In this document: positions 12,957 through 25,018 of the stretch, one piece after another
Numbering within the stretch: position 1 is the first letter of the stretch
Layout: every line of letters starts with the position of its first letter
Origin: Plumapathes pennacea
Taxonomy: Eukaryota; Cnidaria; Anthozoa; Antipatharia; Myriopathidae
Assembly (NCBI GenBank): GCA_964036295.1
Contig: OZ038464.1
Location: 27,103,508 to 27,167,507 of the forward strand
Reading direction: 5' to 3'
DNA: 64,000 bases
Notes under the pieces: generated by a model
Told to the model about the DNA's origin: nothing
Databases searched by the model: none
Seen by the model: only the letters and a program-made list of their open reading frames with translations
Translations under genes and position numbers: made by a program

Positions 12957-15900
12957 TAAAAATAATATTGTCAAAATTTATAGTGCACAAATCCATTTAG
13001 ATACGTTATGATCAAATGTGCATGATTCATATCATTAGTAATTCCCCTCCTGTCAAACAGTGGCTACAATGTACATGTAAAAAAATTTGCACTCACCATT
13101 TTTCGCTCTTTGATAAGTTTCTTCTCTTGTTTTTTCTCTTCCTTTAGTCTTTCACGCTCCTAGACCAATCAAAACAAAACAAATGCACCAATGTCTTACA
13201 GATCGATTTTTTTAAGAAAAGAAGAAGAATAGGAGGAGGAGGGTGCAGGGCACAGTCAAGTGAAAGCTCTGATTAGGAGGAGGACAATACTAAACCCTCC
13301 ACTCAGGAGGAGCTGGAGAGAAGGCTAAAGAAACTGGAAAAGGTCAGTATAGTGCAATGTGCAAGTCCTACTGTAAAATATGGTACAAGCAATTTAACAA
13401 AAGTACAAATTGTCACCTCAGCTTTTCGTTGTAACTCGATGGCCCTAATCATCATCTGCTGATGCTTCTTTTTTTCTTTTTCCTATAAAACAAGACATGT
13501 GGTGTCAGTCTGACATGGGCAAGTAGTCTCTTTTTCCATTTCATCGTTTCTTTGTAAAACTGTTTTTCTTAAGAATGTGTCACTATCAGAAAGATGCTCT
13601 TTACCTGCTGCTTTAACAAGACTGACTGCTGCCGCTTCAGCTCCCTCTCCTATGACAGGTAAGAAAATCACATTTATGAGTGCACATATTTTAACAATCA
13701 ATACCATGCACTGTAATTGATAATACAATCAACTCTCTCTAAGCAGACACTCCTCTAAAGCAGACACATCTCTAAGGAGGACAGCAATGCAGATTTGGTC
13801 ATTGCTGATTTTCACTTGTTTCTCTGTAACTGAACTCTCTAAGGTGGACAATAAATGCTAGTCCCAGGGGTTTCTGCCTTAAAGAGAGTTCACTGTAGTT
13901 ACTTGACAACTTCTTCATTTCAGTCGGCTCATTCCCAGGCTCCTAAAAACAGGCAAATAGGGCCTGGGAATTAGCCTGCGAAAACAGACAGATTTTCCGC
14001 CTGTTGCAGTTTGCGAGGCCAAAAAATACTGTCTGCAAACCAAAGTCAACAAACGACTTCTGTGATGTCACAGGCTGTCTGAACAGCAACCAATAAGAAA
14101 TTGTGAAAGAATGGTCTTTTCTTTGTCCCGTGCAGGAGAAATTATTGTCACAAACAGCACTGATGCAAGAGAGTTGGCAAGTATACAACAGAATTGCCTT
14201 TCCATATTCTCTTCACTGTACTGTCAGTATGGGGAGTTGTTAATTTATATATGATTAATTTCACTGTGTTAAATTTAATGTCAGTGATGTAATAATGTAT
14301 TATTCTTGTACCTTTGCTTTCCTCATGGCTTCCTCATATTTAGCATTAAGTGCATCTTCCTTCTTTCTATGGCGAGCCTATATCACAAACAAAGCAGCAA
14401 AGCCAGAAGGGTGGGACATACACATGTGTTGTGTGTACTGAATTCTGCAGAATTCTCAGCCAGTGAAGCTTTCCACTTGGCCTTGCTCTGGCTAATTTCT
14501 GTAACCTTATTTTGGAAGCTCAAAGGCACAGCAAAAATTACATAGAATAATACAAACTACTTTTAATAAAAAGCAACATTGGAAGTAATACACTCACCAT
14601 CTGTCGCTGCTGTTTGGCTTCTTCTTTAGCCATTTTCTTCTGCTCTGCCATCATCCGTACTGGAAGGCAAGGTGGCATACAGTAACGTCTGTGCATACTT
14701 GAAATGCACTATTGTCTACAGTCAACTATCTCTAAGGCAGACAGCATGCAGATTTGGTCCTTGCTGATTTTCAATTGTTTCTCTGTAAATGAACTCTCTC
14801 TAATGCAGACATCTCTCTAAGGCGGACACTAAATCTAGTCCCGAGAGTGCCCGCCTTAGAGAGAGCTGACTGTATCTATTTCTATGTACTTGACTTTATG
14901 TAGCAATAGGGTATGCAAGTGATGACATCACAAGACAATAGTTCACAAAATGTTGATTCTTTGATTTTGAAAATTTGGAGCCAACACAGCAATAACTACA
15001 GTACAACTGAGACAACATGGGTCAATAAAGGTAGAAATACAGTGCGACACTCCCAAACAAACTACCCAGTTATATTGCGAATACATGCATTACATAATTA
15101 ATGTGTGAGAGATTGCTGAGTTGTTGCTTTTGCTTTTGGCTTTTTGCTGTCGATAAACATATGGTACCAGAAAGAGCCGTGGATCAAACTTATACACTGT
15201 AGAATGCTTACCTTTTGCCTTTTTTGCCTCTTGAGCAGCTAAAGCTGCTTGCTGCCTTTCTATTTTCTTCCTCAACCTTATGTTGGCTAGAGCAAGATAA
15301 AAACCAGATCAGACGAATGCACGTCCTTGCCCACAAAGACTTTGACAGGCATGCACAGGCAGACTAGCACACACAACTAATGGATTTCAAGTTAACCCTT
15401 ACCCTACCCTGTTGTTCAGCAATTATTCCAAATTAAATACACAAAAGAAAAACATTTGGAAAAATTTGGAAATGTAACTGTAGGCTGGAAATATTTCCCG
15501 CAGCCATGAGTTCAATTTTATGCAAAAAAGAAATAATAACAAAAACAAAACACACTGAACACACAAAAAAGAACAACAACTACAGTACAACTACTATAAT
15601 AGTCACATGTTCAATAACAAAACATGCAGGATGAATATTCTTGCATAACCCATTGATAACCCCTACTGAGTGCATAGCAATTTAACATTGAATAGTAAAT
15701 TTGCCGAAACCTTTCTCCTTCTTAGCTTCTTTTGTCGCATCCACAGCTGCCTGTCTCTCAACTTTTCGACGCATTTTAGTCTCTGCTGCCTTCTGGATCA
15801 TTTCTGAAGCAAAGATGTTCAATTGGATGTCACAGTTTGTACTGGACAATCCCTTTTTTTTTAGTTTGCAACTCCTTCAAATTTGTTTGTGTTTATAACA

Positions 15901-18900
15901 TATTCAACATTTATACATGCACACAGTCAGACCGGCTTTTTAGCCAATCAGACTAATGAGATTCTAAAACTGGCATTGTCTCCTCATAATTTTATATGAA
16001 AGCAACTCTAACCAAAACAAAAAAATTGATTAATGCCAGCCTGATCTTTTACAATGTGTAAAGCCAGATGCCATTAAAAAGTTTGAGCTGGCATTTCAAG
16101 CATTAGGCTGAAGGACAAACGCTCAAAATGCAAGCTCAAGCTACAGTACTTCACAGCACCCAGGTTTTACACATCAACCTTTAGTAAATTAATAGCTTTT
16201 TCCACTGATCTTTTACAAGTTATTGTTCTTTAAGTATGTGCATTTATTTCTACATCACCAGCACATACCAGCATGCTGCCTTTTCTTCTCATTTCTTATT
16301 CTCTCCTTCTGTTGAGCTATTTTTTTCTTGGCATCAGCTGCTTCTTTCCTCATTTTAATTTCTTCCTTATCAAGAGGCTCAAATCCAGAACCCTACAAAA
16401 TGGAAGGAACAATTGAGGAAAGGTACATGTACCGTATGACATAAAGTTCTTCAGGGTATAATCCTTTTTGGTTTTGCAAACATTGCTGTCTTTCGTATTT
16501 TCCAAGATTTCCTCAATTTGGCTTTCTGTAAGTTAGCTGATTTATATATAAAATTATAATTTGAGATCAATAGTGAAGGGAGGGAGGCTGGGTGGAGGGA
16601 CGTATTTGGAAAATTTTGATCTTCACTTCAAACAAACACTCTTTCCCCAAATCTATATCAAAGTTACTGTTCCTAAGATATGAAATGTATTTCTGTAACT
16701 GAGATGTTTGACTGTATACTCTGTATTACACCTGTACCTCTTTGTATTCAAGAAATTCTCCAATGTACAACTTGGTGCTAAAACTGAAGTTTTCCAGAGT
16801 AAAGTCTGTGATTTTGTTCTTATTCAAGTACTGAAAACAAACAAACAATTTACAGTAAGCAATAGTCCTCAATTATCCACAAGATCTTAGAAGTTTGTGG
16901 AGGTACATGTACCCTGGTTCCAGAGATTCCTTGCTTGCCAATGAAAAGCTGCAAAGGCAAACAGTGGCGAGGGAACCTCATTGTGTGCATGGTAACAACC
17001 TCACTTCCATGCCAGTTCTTCTCGCTTGCAATCACCAGTGTTTGTCAAACATTAAACCAATCAGCGACGAAGTTCAGCTGAACTCATTGAAGTGAAGTTG
17101 CTACCTTGCCCGCCCAGAGGTCCTTTCTGCTCGCTTCATCGTCGCCATTCTTGTCGGAAAACTCTTGAAGGGGTAATATAAGGACCTCTGGAACCAGGGC
17201 AAGGTACATGTACATGTATATATTACTGTATAACACATACTACTGTATGTCAACATGTCAACCAGTTCCAAAGTCACCACACATTATTATGTACTTTCTA
17301 TAGACTGTAGAAAAAAAATGCAAACCCTTGTCACATCTGGGTATGTCCGAATTTTCTTTCCACAAGGTGAAAAATAGTACACATCTCCTCTCAGATTGCC
17401 ACGAGCACCTGCAGGTCGCAGGCGGGTCTGACGTCTCCACCTGCAAAGAAAAACAACAGTTTAATGAAGGCATACTAATTTGCAAGCAACACATATCTTA
17501 TTTCGAGTGTGCAGTCTGTACTGTAACATATAGACATTGTTTTTTTCCTTGACTTCCTGTATGGTCCAAGCTTGAAGAGAGGAAATACTATGCTAAACAT
17601 ATGGGGTTCTGTAATTTACAGTATGGACCAAGCAAACAAGGTTAATAAGATATGGGGCATATTCCTCTGAGAAAAGAACATACCAGTCCATCCTGTAACT
17701 TACGGGCAAGTAAACTGACCAATCAGAGCATGCATAATATCTGTGCCATATAGTAAGTCCCCTTATAATAATTGCTTTATTATATGCAAGAGCACTTCAA
17801 ACATAAAAGAAACAAAAATTGAAAATTTTTCCCAAACAAATAACTAGAGGGCAATAATGAATGCTTTAATACCCCTTATCTAATGGCAACAGGATCGCAT
17901 CTTCATTCACATTTCGTCTTCTTTTCCTTGGACTTCCTAGAAAGTTCAAAACAAAAAACTAAACTTATTAGCAATGTGGTTGGATTGCAAATCATACATG
18001 TACATCAATGGCTTTAACAAGGAGTAAGGGGTATAAGGAGAATAGGGAGTACAGTAGGTTTTGCCTGTTCAGGTCTCAATCCTGCATTGATTTTCAATCT
18101 CAGTGGGAACCAACCAGTAAATACATATACTGTAACCTTTAACATATTTCTTACCACCTTTTCTGACCCAAAATTTAAAAAGGACATGCATGTTCTCTGT
18201 GCATACTGTACATTGAGCAAATTATTGTTCAGTGTATGGACATGAGTAAATTTATTCATGGTGGACTTCAAAATGTCAGTTTGAAGGTTAAGACATCTCA
18301 CCTGTGCTACCAGCTTCAGCTTTACGTTTTCCCAGAGGAGTGCTTGACATGGACCTGTCTGTGTCACCCTCACTTCCATGGCCAGAAGCAATGAGGCTAA
18401 CCTCATCATCTTCATCATCTTCTATCTCCCCTGCATCATCATCATCATCACTTCCCCCGCTTTCACTCTCACTTACACTTCCACTGCTGACCTCCTCTCC
18501 TCCTTCCAGCCCTTCGGCCTCTTCACTCTCCTCTTCACTTCCACTTGCACTATCACTGTCACTACTAACGTCACTGCTGTTGCTTTCTTCATCGCTGCTT
18601 TCCTCATTGTAGGTGACACCCCGGAAACGAGCAACAAGTGGGGACTTGCCTTTGGAGGTTTTCCCTACACTACCAGCAGATTCTTGATGTTTACTTGAGG
18701 ACACTTTTGTAGGAGACTTGTTCAATACAGTTCCACTTGAAGATAACTTTTCCATACTGTACTGCTCAGAATGTGTATTTCCAAGCTTAGGCTTGCCAGA
18801 AAGACTAGCTTGCTTTGTTCGTATTGTGTTCTGGAGTTGTTTTAGTATTTCTTCACTTGGCAAAGAACTTGCATGAAGATTTTCAGCCTTCTTTGGAATA

Positions 18901-20138
18901 ATACCTTCTCTGTTATTTAAAATTGACTTTGGTACATTCAGCCTCGGTGGGGGTGGAGCTTTGGTCTTTGAAGGCTTGGAGGTCTGTGAAAAAATGGAGT
19001 TTGCCTGCACTTCTGATGAAGTTTTCTTTTTGCTTACAGATTTCTGCTGTCCAACTTCAGTTTGTAACAATTTTTGTTGCTGTTTATTTTGAACATCAGT
19101 CACTTTGGGCACAGAAATGTCACGAGTATTGTTCAAATTGCTATCCATGTTTTCAGGCATATCTCTCATAGTATCCCTGGTGCCCTTCCTTTCTTCTTTG
19201 TCACGTAATAAGTCAATTCTGGCATCAGCACTCATGTCACTATTGTTCTCGTCACTGAAGCTATTTGACTTCCGTCTACTGGGAGACATCATATCAATAT
19301 CATGCTCATCGCTGGCCCGTCTACCATGATTACCCATACTGTTGCTCCATGGTCCACCCTTTGTGCCACCCATAGGGCCTCCCTGAAGTCCATAACTGTG
19401 CATAGATTGAGGATTTGTAGTTGGAGGATAAAAGATGCTTGAACCAGAGGTAAATGCATTTGCCGAGCTAACACCATTCATCAAACTCCCCCGACCTGCC
19501 CTGGAGGAGGGGTACAGACCAGTACAGTCATCATGACCAAGTTCATGCTCATGCCCTAACCAGCCACTTGGCAAATGAGGCTGAAAAAAATCAGGGCTGA
19601 GGCCATGGCGGTGTGTGTGAGGGGATAACCACCACCCTGGGCCAGCAGCACCATGTAGACTGCCAGGGGAGGGAAGGCTGCTTGGGGAGCCGAGGATAGG
19701 GTCGTGTGTTAGGCTCCCTGTAAAGTCAGCACCTCCCAGAGACACCCCAGGCCGTCTACCCATCATCGAAAAAGCGCTGGAGAGATGCATGCCATACGGG
19801 CGATCGTGCGATAAAGACGGAGATCGCAGGACTTGGCCTGAAGGATGACCTACAAACACAGAAACAACGGGTCAAACAGCAGTACGTACGAGATCGCGAT
19901 GATGCAAGCGACAGAATGACACGAAATAATTAGGCTTTAGATCGATACAAATTCTTACCATAAACCATAAAGGTAAATCTGCTTAAACGACTGGATGGGC
20001 GAAAGCGAAAAATGCAACGGCATAACCCGCATCGCTGTGCCTTCCCTCCGTACAAGACGAGTCATACTTACCGGGACTGCCGTCGAAGAAATTGTGTGGA
20101 TGACCGGGACTGTGATTTGGGACGTCTCGCGGATCCAT
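4354..20138 (-). CDS. BAZ2B: BAZ2-type bromodomain/PHD/DDT/MBD chromatin protein
   Basis: 36 coding exons, from 20138 (ATG) down to the stop at 4354-4356: 20072-20138, 18302-19849, 17873-17936, 17326-17440, 16738-16830, 16269-16392, 15711-15803, 15212-15286, 14598-14659, 14312-14377, 13605-13649, 13417-13482, 13097-13159, 12680-12757, 12169-12280, 11694-11830, 11407-11514, 11141-11250, 10919-10993, 10232-10556, 8929-9959, 8558-8643, 8198-8385, 7827-7881, 7315-7423, 7173-7231, 6984-7008, 6700-6835, 6332-6421, 6138-6194, 5854-5966, 5491-5530, 5078-5326, 4771-4844, 4571-4652, 4354-4425. Phases agree throughout; total 5,892 nt. Domains (approximate residues): Ser/acidic N-terminus 1-555; MBD/TAM 560-630; Lys/Glu coiled coil 640-850; DDT 853-985; AT-hook-like SPGRPR then a Glu tract, 1034-1142; WHIM ([13 protein letters not shown]) from 1150; PHD1 1706-1750; PHD2 1755-1803; bromodomain 1850-1963 with the FN acetyl-lysine Asn. 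BAZ2 proteins pair with SMARCA5/ISWI. Closest by memory to human BAZ2B. Confidence 0.9.
5491..5966 (-). other. Second PHD finger of the BAZ2-type protein
   Basis: Exons 5854-5966 and 5491-5530 encode a C4HC3 zinc finger: [20 protein letters not shown], then SSWNCPKC. It follows PHD1 (exons 6332-6421 and 6138-6194; [33 protein letters not shown]). As I recall, vertebrate BAZ2A/B carry one PHD finger, while Drosophila Toutatis carries two. Confidence 0.85.
7542..7740. repeat. GGATCC-rich degenerate minisatellite
   Basis: About 15 variants of AGGATCCTG or AGGATCTTA in 200 bp of a BAZ2 intron. The 25-nt block centred on TTGTATTTATCCTATGAGG occurs at both ends (about 7563 and 7713), which suggests growth by segmental duplication. 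Confidence 0.8.
10340..10425 (-). repeat. Coding GAG/GAA repeat giving a poly-Glu tract
   Basis: In exon 10232-10556 of the BAZ2-type gene, mixed GAG/GAA codons encode roughly 25 consecutive Glu residues followed by DDD. The tract sits between DDT and WHIM. Length polymorphism is likely. Confidence 0.85.
11900..12095. mobile_element. Degenerate piggyBac-like MITE copy
   Basis: AGGGAGAACTTAGC, CTCAGGTGGAAAATTAT, TTGAATTCTC and the end GAGCCCAGGAGTGAAATGGT match the order of the internal and 3' parts of the intact element at 29737-29937, with about 40 bp of extra sequence. It lies in a BAZ2 intron. Confidence 0.5.
12866..12956. repeat. (ATA)n-(GTA)n trinucleotide array
   Basis: About 20 ATA units pass directly into about 11 GTA units in the BAZ2 intron upstream of exon 12680-12757. 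Confidence 0.95.
13216..13360 (+). pseudogene. Inverted, decayed copy of the BAZ2 acidic exon
   Basis: The plus strand here matches the minus-strand (sense) end of BAZ2 exon 10232-10556. Shared blocks include ACAGTCAAGTGAA, CCCTCCACTCAGGAGGA, AGAAGGCT and AAGAAACTGGAAAAGGTCAG, the last crossing the exon's 5' splice site. The distal 61 bp show about 4 mismatches by eye; the middle is more diverged. In-frame TAG codons break the copy. It lies in the intron between exons 13417-13482 and 13097-13159, in opposite orientation to its parent. Confidence 0.85.
13726..13895. mobile_element. TA-flanked TIR element (mariner-type MITE), copy 1
   Basis: Starts CAATCAACTCTCTCTAAG and ends with the inverse, AAGAGAGTTCACTG; both ends abut TA. 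The internal AATGCAGATTTGGTC and TTTCTCTGTAACTGAACTC are shared with the copy at 14719-14872. About 170 bp, in a BAZ2 intron. Confidence 0.75.
14719..14872. mobile_element. TA-flanked TIR element (mariner-type MITE), copy 2
   Basis: Starts CAGTCAACTATCTCTAAGGC and ends GCCTTAGAGAGAGCTGACTG, an imperfect inverse, flanked by TA on both sides (14717-14718 and 14873-14874). No coding capacity at 154 bp. Same family as 13726-13895. Confidence 0.8.
16902..17218. repeat. Inverted-repeat element in a BAZ2 intron
   Basis: The left end (TACATGTACCCTGGTTCCAG) is mirrored on the right by CTGGAACCAGGGCAAGGTACATG, and an inner CCCAGAGGTCC near 17112 pairs with GGACCTCTGG near 17190. Probably a MITE of about 315 bp, possibly two nested elements. 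Confidence 0.55.
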
Positions 20139-20614
20139 TCCTGCCACACAAATAACCCGCTTCTAAGACCAAGAAAGCAAAGGCGACATCTCAGACTGGA
20201 ACAAAGACTTACGTAGAAATGATGATGACGACGAATTGCATGCGTAGCCAAGCTTTCAGGATCTCGAAGAGAAGGGACGTATTTATGCACAGCTAATACA
20301 CATGTTTATTTACAACTGCCGTAGAAAGTTTTCTTGGACCTTCTCTGGTCGACAGAAGTCGAAAAATACGGTACAAACTGACGATCTAGCGATCTGCTTC
20401 GCGGACTCTCTCCACGCCCTTAAATTAACGATAAAATTCAAGCGAAGTCCGAGAGGAAAGTTACAAACTATTTACGCCAGCAGAAAGCTCAGAAATACAG
20501 CAAAATATCATCCTTACCGGCAAATATCGGTCTTCTGAAGTATTTATGCCGTCCCGATTTCCCTTCTCTGAGTTCTGGCCTTCATCTGATCCGCGTCAAT
20601 GGAAGACAAAAACA

Positions 20615-20624
20615 GCCATTTTGG
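20615..20624 (-). promoter_or_regulatory. YY1-like motif upstream of BAZ2
   Basis: GCCATTTTGG matches the YY1-type core, about 480 bp upstream of the BAZ2 start codon. An acceptor just before the ATG (GTGGCAG then GAATGG) implies a separate upstream 5' UTR exon. Promoter placement here is inference from position. Confidence 0.3.
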
Positions 20625-20639
20625 ATGGCGTTTCGAGGG

Positions 20640-23023
20640 AATTTTAAGTCTTGAAACGCAGGAAACCTGCAACCGACCTGTGGAAAGCGTTGCAACACGT
20701 GAGCAAATGTAGTTTACAGAGTATATTTGAGTCCTGGATGCTAGCAGTGCCTTCAGCTAGCGATATAGTCGGCCACACGGGCAATCGGCGAGGTAATTCA
20801 CCTTGTAGGGTTGTTTGGTGCGATATTGAGGAAAGAAGGGGCGAAGGATAACATAAAGCGCATGTGGTACGTGACGTCACAGAATTGTAAAACAATGCCC
20901 CGTGAAATAATCAAAAGTAAACTGACTCGATACGCTGCAAGTATTACAGCATTACCACTTTTATCATTTCCCTTGCATTCCTCCCTAGTCAATGCCTCAA
21001 GGATGGGAGAATTATAACCTTCGTGCCCTTAGAAGTATCTGCTGACATTTTCAACATGAGGGAAATGGACATGACGGGTGTAGATATAGAACTGAAGGGA
21101 AAACCACCGTTATAGCTATGTAAATTTCGCTTGCAGTGTGGTGAGTATTTCTTGTTAGATATGTCTGCTTCTGCTGTGTTCAGGTTTGCGTCCAAAATAC
21201 CCGAGCGCGATTCGATTCAAACGTCATAATTTCCGCGCTTGAATGACGTTCGTAAAAGGATACCACAACCCCGGTTTCGACTTTTCGAGCCAAAATAGTC
21301 CCGCAAAATTTACCCCGATAATGCATCCAGAAAATGCATTCTTAATCTTGAATGATAAATTCACTAGATGGGAGTTTAGCTACGATGCCATGAACACGGC
21401 GCCGATTCCTACAGAAAGAATCAGCAAGAAAAACAAATACCTGGATCGTCGTGAATTCGGTTGCAGGAATGAACTGTATCAAGTGAAATCACCGGCCGTC
21501 GGAGCTCGCACGGCTAAAATTAGAATGGCACGAAACGTCGAAATTCTTCTGAGATCTCGAAAACGAGCGCGAAAAGCAGCGTAAGGATTCAATTATGTAA
21601 AGTTTTTTATTATTTAAACATAAAGATCAGGTAAGACGGCCTGCGTACACTTTACCATAGCATCACAGTATTTGAAAAGCATCAATTTCCGGTCTATATT
21701 CGCAGCATTTCGTCATCTGACATTCCCACGAGCTCTAATGGAAGCGAGCACGCGCTCACAGACTCGTGCCCGGTCGATCTTCGGAGTCAAGTGAAAGCCC
21801 TAAGTGTCGAAACAAGAGTTTTGAATCCCCAAGCGATGTATGAGTTGAGAAATATAAGACGCGAAATTATTCTAATCGCGAACTCATTACCCGCAAATCA
21901 TTGAAAACTCGCTCGTTGATTGGCTAACTATTTTCAAGTTATGCACACGTTTGCTGAAGTGTCTTGCAGACAAAAGGCGAGTGTGCACCAATCCTTTTCA
22001 AGCCATTTTCGGTCTCAAAGTGTAATATTAAAATTCCGATTGCTTTTATGATGTGGTTTTCTTGGTACCCTGTTGTGTAAAAAAAAGTTTGGGCGTGTTA
22101 TTTCTCATGACCTAGTTTTTAATGCGCTCGGTGAACCGGGGGTGAAGTGGTACCAATTTGTAGAGGCGTTGCATTTAATTTTTATGTTTTTTTTTTTTTT
22201 TTTCTTTTTTTTTACTTCCTGCGTTTCTGGCCACCTACACGCTAATGCATTTTCAGAGGTATGCGTCTTCGCTCTCCGCGTTCACACTAAAACAATATGA
22301 CTTGAACATGGAGGTCTTCGAAAACGGAGCCGACTTTAGACGGTTCCCAAGGGTGGAGACTTGCGATAACGGCCGAAAAAACGCTTCGAAAACGCATTAG
22401 TAGACTGGTCAAACATTCCCTAAGAGTGTCTCATGAATCTCTTCGCAGGCCGGCTTCTTCCACACAAGTAAGCCGTCTCATTATCCGCCGTGTCAATGGA
22501 CTAATTTCCTTTTAGAAAACTGCAAACGTTTGTTTTACAAAGACTCTCCTATTATCAAACTTTTGCTTTCTGAGACCGCCAAAGCCTTGAGGACAAAATA
22601 CTCAGAAACCGCCAACACCCAAGGATTATCAGTATCTGCAGACCATCGTAGAGTTTACTCAACTCAATAAAAAGCAGTAAAGAATGATAGTTACATGGAA
22701 ATGAGAGTGGGGAGGGGCTGCCGATGCCACGCGGCCAAATACGTATTGTAGTAAGAGTTTTAGGCCTTTTCAACACGAAATGTTGAACAGAAGGCAAAGA
22801 GGTATGTGTATCTCTCCCCATGCGGTAATGATTTTTATTACATAAACTCTGGTGTAATACAGAGGTTTCCGCCACTGAGAAATGTCTTGTCTGAACACAC
22901 GTCAAAATACGATATTTTTACGTGTGTTGATTTGATCTTGCATGTTTTCGCCTTTTTTAGTGGCGGGAATCTATGTATCACACCCAGAGTTTATGAAATA
23001 AACAGAATAGTTCTAGGACGATT
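20640..23023. other. Gene-poor stretch upstream of BAZ2
   Basis: I see no recognisable gene. The longest open frame (21243-21584, plus, 113 codons) has no family resemblance I know and no splice context. A T-rich run is at 22188-22213. Confidence 0.6.
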
Positions 23024-23107
23024 ATCTTCTCGTGTTCACCTTGATATCTCACTTGCTCGCTTCGCTCACTCGTGACTGAGATATCGAGATGAACACTCGA
23101 AGATAAA
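23024..23107. repeat. Long imperfect hairpin
   Basis: TTATCTTCTCGTGTTCACCT...GATATCTCA is mirrored by TGAGATATCGAGATGAACAC...GATAA; about 27 of 30 positions pair around a loop of about 23 nt rich in CGCTTCGCTC. No target duplication was resolved. Confidence 0.65.
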
Positions 23108-23479
23108 TTTCATATCTCCGCACGCCCATGTATAATATTCTCTACTACAGTTTTTGATATCGCGCAGTAGAAGGGTTTTAAAATTATACCCAGAAATTAC
23201 CGTTATAAAAATACTGGGAACTTTTTTCTTCTGAGAGAACTCTTAAAGACTGTCAAACTGAAACCTAAATATATACATTATCACTCAAATGAAAATCCTC
23301 AATGACGACCAGCGGAGTTTGTTACTTTGAGTTTAAATTAAGACAGAAAATATTGCAGTGAAAGTTCAAGGCTAGCGCGAGAAAGTCCCGATAGACTTTT
23401 GCATCCATGCTGTGTCCTTCCAGAACAAATTACCGAGCACGTTTTCCTGAAAAAGAACTCAGCGTATTGCATGCGGCGA

Positions 23480-25018
23480 CATTATTTGCTGCAGGATTGT
23501 GGTCGATTTCTAGCTGATTTGTCGGTATTAGATTATGTGTTAGCTTAAACTGGAAGCTCCCTAGCTTATTTTCTATAGTAATTTTGAAAGGGAGTTCATA
23601 AACCTCTTTTGGTTTCAGTTTTGTTCTTCCAGGTAGCGTTCTACAACGGGCGGAAGAAAAGACTTCTCAGCAAGCAGTAGGCGGATCTTTTTGGGCGTTA
23701 CGACCTTATTAGTTGCCGCGCGTTCCTGATTATTGGTGAATGAAGTACCACTACGAAACGCTCTTTCCAAAGTTTGGGAATGGCCGCAATTATACCAGCA
23801 TAATCTAAAAATGTCGTACTAATACAGAATTTGTCCGTAAAGTCCTTAAATGTCAAAAATTGATTGTGCGAGTCCAAGAGGTCTTGAACTCTTAAAATTT
23901 CTTTGTCGTACCATGACTTTAAAAAAGAAAGACTTTCCATCAATTCGTATGAAGCGGTTGTTCCATATGATTTTGAGTACAATTCTTGCCACGTCGTTAA
24001 CATTTTTTTGTAAAAGACTGGCAGATCTTTTAACTCTAATAATTTTGTATCGAAATTGCATTGAAACAGGAGAGTACCTCCAAACTTGCTTATTTTTGAC
24101 ATGACCAGGGCCGACCACGTGCTGCAGGCTGCGTTGCAGATGCGGCGCACCCAAGCAGCTTTTAGAGACCTTTCCACATCGTGGAAGTTGACCATATTTA
24201 GGCCGCCCTTACTAATAGGAGCAACCAGCGTTCCTCTTTTAACTTTGTCGGGCTTAAAATTCCAAATGAAAGAAAAAATGCTCTTGCTGGCTTCCTTGAT
24301 ATAGTTGTCTGGAACATCCAGAACTGAGGAGACATAAATAAGTTTAGACAGCGCCAAGTTCTTAACAATAGTTATTCTCCCTACAATAGACAAGTGTCTT
24401 GGAGACCAATGAGTAAGAACTTTCTGAAGTTTCAAAATGTGCTGGTCAAAGTTAATTTTGTTGGCGGAGCTGGGATCGTATGCGAACGCTATCCCAAGCG
24501 ATATAACTGGGGCCATAATATTCCATAGGGGTTAACCATTCCTAGTCTTCTTTTATAGGGTCCAAGCCATAAACCCTCCGTTTTTCCTTTGTTGATTTTG
24601 AGGCCCGAAAAAGTACTAAAATGATCGAGGAGGCGAAATAATACAGTTGCTGAGTGATCATCACGAACAAAGGTTGTAGTATCGTCCGCATACATTGCTA
24701 TTTTTGCAGTCTTATGCCCAATTTCAAGTCCTGCGATCTCTTTGCACGTCCTGATTTGAATGGCGAGAGGTTCAACTGCCAAAACAAAAAGTAACCCCGA
24801 GAGGGGACATCCCTGTCCGACTCCTCTGCGTAAGGAGAAGAACTCGGAAGTAAAGCCGTTGTTGATGACGCAGCTCGAAATGTCAGTGTAAAAAGTTTGG
24901 ATCCAAAATTCATTTTTCTGAGCACGCTAAAGAGGTAGTTCCATTCCAACGGGTCAAAAGCTTTTTCGAAATCAAGAAAGAATATCATTCCTTGCCTATT
25001 CTCAGTTTCATACGTTTA
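23480..25018 (-). mobile_element. 5'-truncated, frameshifted LINE (L1/Tx1-like reverse transcriptase)
   Basis: Reading minus: GMIFFLDFEKAFDPLEW (RT finger/palm, near 24990), then GCPLSGLLFVLAVEPLA, AMYADDTTTF with the catalytic YADD near 24690, SGLKINKGKTEGLWLG, then an RT-thumb and connection region (24516-23698) with IVGRITIVKNL and RGTLVAPISKGGLNMVNF. A continuation, VYELPFKITIENKLGSFQFK, is seen near 23600. At least three frame changes separate these blocks. The endonuclease part and the first RT motifs are absent, so it is a dead 5'-truncated copy. Its 3' end could not be fixed and may reach about 23330. Confidence 0.85.

Noticed and set aside
18288-18612. Plus-strand Ser/Leu-rich frames opposite the BAZ2 N-terminal exon.
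   Set aside because: Antisense of the acidic Ser/Glu/Asp-rich BAZ2 coding region.
21243-21584. 113-codon plus-strand frame upstream of BAZ2 with a basic C-terminus.
   Set aside because: No recognisable domain, no splice or promoter context; length is possible by chance.
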